NCBI GenBank assembly: GCA_003243255.1 | Contig: QFQM01000026.1 | Coordinates: 1 to 35,492 of the forward strand | Direction: 5' to 3' | Source of the DNA: Flavobacterium psychrophilum | Lineage (GTDB): Bacteria; Bacteroidota; Bacteroidia; Flavobacteriales; Flavobacteriaceae | Length of the DNA stretch: 35,492 nt | Shown here: piece by piece, positions 31,608 to 35,492 of the stretch | How positions within the stretch are numbered: the stretch's first letter is position 1 | Layout of the letters: every line of letters starts with the position of its first letter | Notes under the pieces: model-generated | The model's input: only the letters and a program-made list of their open reading frames with translations | Database searches by the model: none | What the model was told of the DNA's origin: nothing | Program-made: the position numbers and the translations under genes

Positions 31608-33377
31608 ATGAACATAAAAAATATTACAATACATAATTTTCGAAATTTCCGAAGTTTTGAGATAGATTTTTCCGAAGGCTTTCAAACAATTATAGGTGAA
31701 AATAATATTGGAAAAAGTAATCTTTATTGGGCAATACGGTTAGTTTTAGATAAGGACTTGTCTTATAACGCAAGGAATTTAGAGTTAAAAGACTTTAATG
31801 GATTTAGAAACGCAGTAACACTATTTGATCATATAATTATAAGTATTGAGCTTTTTAGCAAAGAGTTATCAAATTTCCCGACTTTTCATGCATTAAAAAC
31901 AAGTGAAACAACGGCTCGGGTAACATATGTATTTGCTCATAAGCACATTTTTAATCCTGAAGATGAAGTTCCTCAAGACATAGATTTAAAGGATTTTAGC
32001 TGGAGGTTGTTTGGAGGCGGATCCTCAGTTGATCTTGTAAATATTTTAAAACTTGATAAAATTTCTTTCAGAGATTTAGAAGGTATTAATCTATATTATA
32101 TAAATGCATTTCGTAATATCAACTCTGATTTACAAGGTAGCACCAAATCACTTTTGAGTAAATATTGTCAATCGAGGGAAAATTCCGAAGCGGAATTGCA
32201 GAGTGTAAAGACTATTCTTAAGTCGTCGTCAAATGATTTAAATCAGTTGCCTTTCGTTCCTGAAATAGCCAACAATATCCAGCGGAAGGGTTTAGATATT
32301 GCAGGTGGTTATTTTTCTTTTCCAATTTCTATCAGTTTTCTATCAAATTATGATACAGACGCCTGGTCTCTATTGAATATATTTTTTAATCCAAGTAACG
32401 ATACTAATGTGCCTGTAAATATTCTTGGATTAGGTCAGAAAAATATTTTATACTTAAGTATGTTTATAGCTGAACTTGAGAATTCAAGCAGTAAATTTGA
32501 AGTTAATATATTGCTGATAGAAGAGCCTGAAGCACATCTGCATCCTCAACTTCAGAAAATTCTATTTTCTAACCTAAACAATTTAAAAACTACGCAGGTA
32601 TTTCTAACCTCACATTCAACACATATAGCAAGCGATTGCGATTATAAAAATTTAAATATCCTATATAAAAATCAAGTTAAGGATATTAAATCTTTTTGTC
32701 CATTTAAGAAAAGCTTATTAACAGGTAGAGAAAATTTGCTTCTTAAAAGATATTTGGATGCTACAAGAAGCGAACTCTTCTTTGCCTCGGCTATAATTTT
32801 TGTTGAGGGGGTGGGAGAGCAATTTATAATACCTTCCATAGCGAAAGCAGTTTATAAAATACATTTAACAGAGAATAATATTTCAGTAATTCCAATACAT
32901 AGTAGGTATTTTGATCCTTTTATGAAATTGGTACAAGATGATAATTTAGAGATTCCCGCAGTAGTAATCATTGATGGTGATGCAGATGAATTGGATCCTG
33001 ATTCAGATTACACTACATCAGTTTTAAATGCTAAAAACTTAGAGGTAAAAGATAGAGTAGTTGTTTGCGTTGGAAAACAAACATTAGAAATTGATTTGTT
33101 TCCAAACCCTAACACAAATTTGGAGTATTTAAAAACTTGTTTTGAAAATTTGGGACATAAAAAATCATTTGAAAACTTATTAGAAGCTACAGAGGGTGGC
33201 CCTGAACTATGGGGCGTAGAGTTGTTAAGGAGAATTAATACAGTTGTGAAAAAAGGTAGATTCGCACAAGAGCTTAGTTTATTAATTGATGAAAACTTTA
33301 TAGTTCCTGATTATATAAAAGATGCAATCTTTCATGTTACACATAAGAAAACTGTAAATGTTGAAAATGCTAAATAA
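31608..33377 (+). CDS. gajA: Gabija protein GajA: OLD-family ATPase with Toprim nuclease
   Basis: This 589-residue protein is close to the length of the characterised GajA (about 578). The N-terminal ABC/OLD ATPase has ITIHNFRNFRSFEIDF, Walker A GENNIGKSN (30-38), the GLGQKNILYLSMF signature region, Walker B LLIEEPEAHLHP (about 302-313) and the H-loop FLTSHSTHIAS. A C-terminal Toprim domain has IFVEGVGEQ (about 397-404) and VVIIDGDADELD (about 453-464), the acidic residues that bind metal for DNA cleavage. In Gabija, GajA is a nuclease held inactive by nucleotides and released on phage attack. It overlaps the gajB start by 20 bases, so the pair is translationally coupled. Confidence 0.88.
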   Translation: MNIKNITIHNFRNFRSFEIDFSEGFQTIIGENNIGKSNLYWAIRLVLDKDLSYNARNLELKDFNGFRNAVTLFDHIIISIELFSKELSNFPTFHALKTSETTARVTYVFAHKHIFNPEDEVPQDIDLKDFSWRLFGGGSSVDLVNILKLDKISFRDLEGINLYYINAFRNINSDLQGSTKSLLSKYCQSRENSEAELQSVKTILKSSSNDLNQLPFVPEIANNIQRKGLDIAGGYFSFPISISFLSNYDTDAWSLLNIFFNPSNDTNVPVNILGLGQKNILYLSMFIAELENSSSKFEVNILLIEEPEAHLHPQLQKILFSNLNNLKTTQVFLTSHSTHIASDCDYKNLNILYKNQVKDIKSFCPFKKSLLTGRENLLLKRYLDATRSELFFASAIIFVEGVGEQFIIPSIAKAVYKIHLTENNISVIPIHSRYFDPFMKLVQDDNLEIPAVVIIDGDADELDPDSDYTTSVLNAKNLEVKDRVVVCVGKQTLEIDLFPNPNTNLEYLKTCFENLGHKKSFENLLEATEGGPELWGVELLRRINTVVKKGRFAQELSLLIDENFIVPDYIKDAIFHVTHKKTVNVENAK

Positions 33378-35043
33378 AATACAGAAAAGAATAGTTTTCG
33401 AGATGCCTTTCAATACGATTGTAAGTGCTTCGCCAGGCACAGGAAAAACTAAAACTTTAGTGGCGAGAGCTGAGCATAAATTAGGCACTATTCCAAAACA
33501 TAAATATTTAGCTTTAATTACTTACACGAATGCAGGAGCAGACGAAATTGAATCAAGATTAATAAGTCATATTGACAATGTCTTTATTGGCACTATACAT
33601 AGATTTTGTTTGGAATATATATTACGTCCTTTCGGATGGATATATAATTATGATCCACCAAAAGTTATAAGTTTTGATGATTTAAATCAGTTTGTTGAAA
33701 CTATTCAAGAGTTAGATTTGGGAAATAGTCCTATTGATGAATTAGGTAAAATTAAGAGGCGCTTAAATGGAGAAATTGATTACGATATAGATTGGCCTCA
33801 TAGCGTTACGTTGGATTCAATTTCAGAGCTTTATTTCAATTATTTATCAACGAGAAAGCTGATCGATTTTAATGAGATACTTTACAGAGCATATAAAATT
33901 GTCTCTGAAAACAGCTTTGTGGCGAATTCATTAGCAAATAAGTTTTATGAGATTTCAATCGATGAATTTCAAGATACAAATATCTTTCAATATGAAATTT
34001 TTAGATTAATAAATGAATATGGGATTAGTACTTTCTTTATGGTTGGTGATGAAAAGCAAAGGATATATGGCTTTGCAGGAGCGATTGAAAGTGCTTTTGA
34101 AAAAGCTTCTATTGATTTTGGTGCTGAAATTGAAGTTTTAGAAGCAACATATAGATCAACCACTAATATTATTGATGCTTATTCGAAACTCTTTGATAAT
34201 CATCCCAAATTAATAAATGAATCAAGATATAAAGACATTGATTTGCCACTGACAATATCTAAAACTGATAATGCAAGTAATTCATCTTATATTGAATCTT
34301 GTATCAACCACCTCTTAAATAATAATGTCGAACTTTCGGAAATTGCAATTTTAACCACAAATTGGATGGAAGCTTTTAATATTAGTAGACATGTCCGCCA
34401 AAGATATCATACTGTTGGTTTAGGTGCTTTACCACATAGATCAGTCAATAATTCCACATTTACTTTACTACGTAGCTTATGCAAATATTATCATGAGCCA
34501 TCAATTTCTAAACTTAGGGCTATAAAGAGATATATCGAGTTACATATCTTAGAAAATAACCTCTCATTTTCTGAAAAAGAAATCAATTATTCTGTAAATA
34601 ATTTAATTACTCTATTTAAGGATCAAAATTTTAAAACAGAATTAATTCAATCATTATACAACATTGAAAAAATTTTTGAAAAAATTTTTAAAACTAATAA
34701 TTCTGTTTTTAAGGAAATCATTGAACTTATTGATTCTGAGGAAAGTTTGATGTGGGATTTTGAAAAATACAGTAAGACTTTATCAGGTATCGGAGGCATA
34801 ACAATAAATACTATTCATCAATCAAAAGGTTTGGAATATTCAGCAGTCATTCTTAATAATATAAACACAGGTATGTTGCCTTATCAACAATGGGATAGGC
34901 GAAGTAGATCGTTTATGGCACTAACGGAAGACAATCTGCAATCGGGAAGAACTCTGTTTTATGTTGGTATAAGTAGGGCGAAATTAATGCTTGTAATAAC
35001 TCACAATTGGAATCCGTCATTATTTTTAAAAATAATTAAGTAA
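33358..35043 (+). CDS. gajB: Gabija protein GajB: UvrD/Rep-type superfamily 1 helicase
   Basis: This 561-residue protein is somewhat longer than the characterised GajB (about 494). It carries SF1A motifs in order: a short Q-like start (NKIQKRIVFE), Walker A ASPGTGKTKTL (about 24-33), motif Ia TYTNAGADEI, motif II ISIDEFQDTN (about 200-209), motif III MVGDEKQRIYGFAGA, motif V INTIHQSKGLEYSAV and motif VI FYVGISRAK. With GajA it makes up the Gabija antiphage complex; GajB is thought to sense DNA ends and drive nucleotide hydrolysis. ATG 33367 is an alternative start. It converges with a minus-strand gene at the window end. Confidence 0.88.
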   Translation: MLKMLNKIQKRIVFEMPFNTIVSASPGTGKTKTLVARAEHKLGTIPKHKYLALITYTNAGADEIESRLISHIDNVFIGTIHRFCLEYILRPFGWIYNYDPPKVISFDDLNQFVETIQELDLGNSPIDELGKIKRRLNGEIDYDIDWPHSVTLDSISELYFNYLSTRKLIDFNEILYRAYKIVSENSFVANSLANKFYEISIDEFQDTNIFQYEIFRLINEYGISTFFMVGDEKQRIYGFAGAIESAFEKASIDFGAEIEVLEATYRSTTNIIDAYSKLFDNHPKLINESRYKDIDLPLTISKTDNASNSSYIESCINHLLNNNVELSEIAILTTNWMEAFNISRHVRQRYHTVGLGALPHRSVNNSTFTLLRSLCKYYHEPSISKLRAIKRYIELHILENNLSFSEKEINYSVNNLITLFKDQNFKTELIQSLYNIEKIFEKIFKTNNSVFKEIIELIDSEESLMWDFEKYSKTLSGIGGITINTIHQSKGLEYSAVILNNINTGMLPYQQWDRRSRSFMALTEDNLQSGRTLFYVGISRAKLMLVITHNWNPSLFLKIIK

Positions 35044-35080
35044 AATAGTATTTCAATTAAGAAATGCAAATTTTTATTTT

Positions 35081-35094
35081 ATAGAAAATTCTAT
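35081..35094 (+). terminator. Weak AT-rich hairpin after gajB
   Basis: ATAGAA and TTCTAT pair around an AA loop and are followed by a T-rich stretch (tcatttttct). The stem has little GC, so termination is uncertain. Nothing else is seen between the two converging genes (35044-35156). Confidence 0.3.
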
Positions 35095-35156
35095 TCATTT
35101 TTCTGGCAGGATAGGATTTTTAATAAGGGAACTCGCAAGGTTTGATTTTTATGATT

Positions 35157-35492
35157 CTATATCTTCTTTGTTTTCATCCTATCCAATTCTTTCTCAATTT
35201 TACCTAAAATAGAATAGCCATATGGTGTTTTAACTCCATTAATAAATTCTAACCGAGGAATTTTTTTTGTAATTCTATCTGTCTCCTCCCTGCTGTCAAA
35301 AAAAAGCTTACCTCCCGATTTGAACTCTAAAAGCTGGTGCGAAATTGTTTCAGTTATTTCGAAAATTGAGCTAAGTTTATTGCAATAACCAACATCTTTA
35401 TTGTCTTTTACAGGTAAAACTATATTATATAGGTCCCCTTTGGTTTCAATATCATTAAAAGATATATGTGTCGAGTTATATTTTATTGCATC
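35157..35492 (-). CDS. Unrecognised protein, C-terminal part (runs off the window)
   Basis: The minus-strand frame is open from the window edge to a TAG at 35157-35159 and encodes 111 residues. I do not recognise the family. The visible part reads as a real protein (DIETKGDLYNIVLPVKDNKD, LSSIFEITETISHQLLEFKSGGKLFF) and ends in a basic tail (LDRMKTKKI). There is no membrane segment or catalytic motif in view. It faces gajB tail to tail with 113 bases between. It may be another defence or element gene. Confidence 0.7.
   Translation of the reverse strand, partial: DAIKYNSTHISFNDIETKGDLYNIVLPVKDNKDVGYCNKLSSIFEITETISHQLLEFKSGGKLFFDSREETDRITKKIPRLEFINGVKTPYGYSILGKIEKELDRMKTKKI

Noticed and set aside
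1..35492. CRISPR arrays, rRNA or complete tRNA genes
   Set aside because: No regularly spaced identical repeats and no rRNA or cloverleaf-type sequence was noticed on either strand.

Overview
The window looks like a chromosome segment from a Flavobacteriaceae member (Bacteroidota), probably Flavobacterium or a close relative. Reasons: AT-rich coding, many upstream regions carrying the Bacteroidota -7 promoter motif TAnnTTTG (sometimes with TTG about 18-25 bases upstream), few clear Shine-Dalgarno sites, and characteristic families (DUF4403 lipoprotein, split cytochrome oxidase subunit III genes, SCO plus DUF420 cluster, DUF2024, TonB-like secreted proteins). No RNA gene and no CRISPR array was found.

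Bases 1-21,616 read as ordinary chromosome. The 3' end of deoC is followed by a respiratory cluster (cyoE, two oxidase subunit III genes, subunit IV, a SCO-like protein without cysteines, SCO, DUF420 and a small CxxC membrane protein) that builds heme O and assembles a terminal oxidase. Then come a DUF4403 lipoprotein (minus), a TolC/adaptor efflux pair followed by tsaB, a secreted unknown protein, an MscS channel with a DUF255/YyaL-type protein (minus), a fatty acid desaturase, an ArsR-SRPBCC-DoxX-SRPBCC operon behind a strong palindromic operator, a minus-strand operon (thioredoxin-like protein, DUF2024, YggS-type PLP protein, glutamine amidotransferase, MarR), and an exported alpha/beta hydrolase with an exported RidA protein.

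From about 21,617 to the end the window is an accessory island with mobile-element and defence genes. It opens just after the ridA terminator with a short sequence resembling the 3' end of a tRNA in reverse orientation, a possible attachment scar. It holds: a large STAND-type NTPase with a HEPN-like N-terminus (candidate single-gene antiphage system); a Toprim/DUF3987 primase-helicase-like protein; a 56-aa ORF and a possible gene remnant; a TonB-like secreted protein; a 153-bp compound palindrome; a tyrosine recombinase; an excisionase-like helix-turn-helix protein; an unrecognised 324-aa helical protein; a Gabija pair (gajA and gajB, overlapping by 20 bases) behind a perfect operator-like palindrome; and the end of an unrecognised gene running off the right edge.

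The recombinase, excisionase-like protein and primase suggest an integrative or mobilizable element, or two nested ones. The right boundary and any mobilization genes are not in view. The best candidates for something new are the HEPN-STAND gene, the compound palindrome next to the integrase, and the two unrecognised genes flanking Gabija. All functional calls rest on reading motifs by eye; no database search was run.
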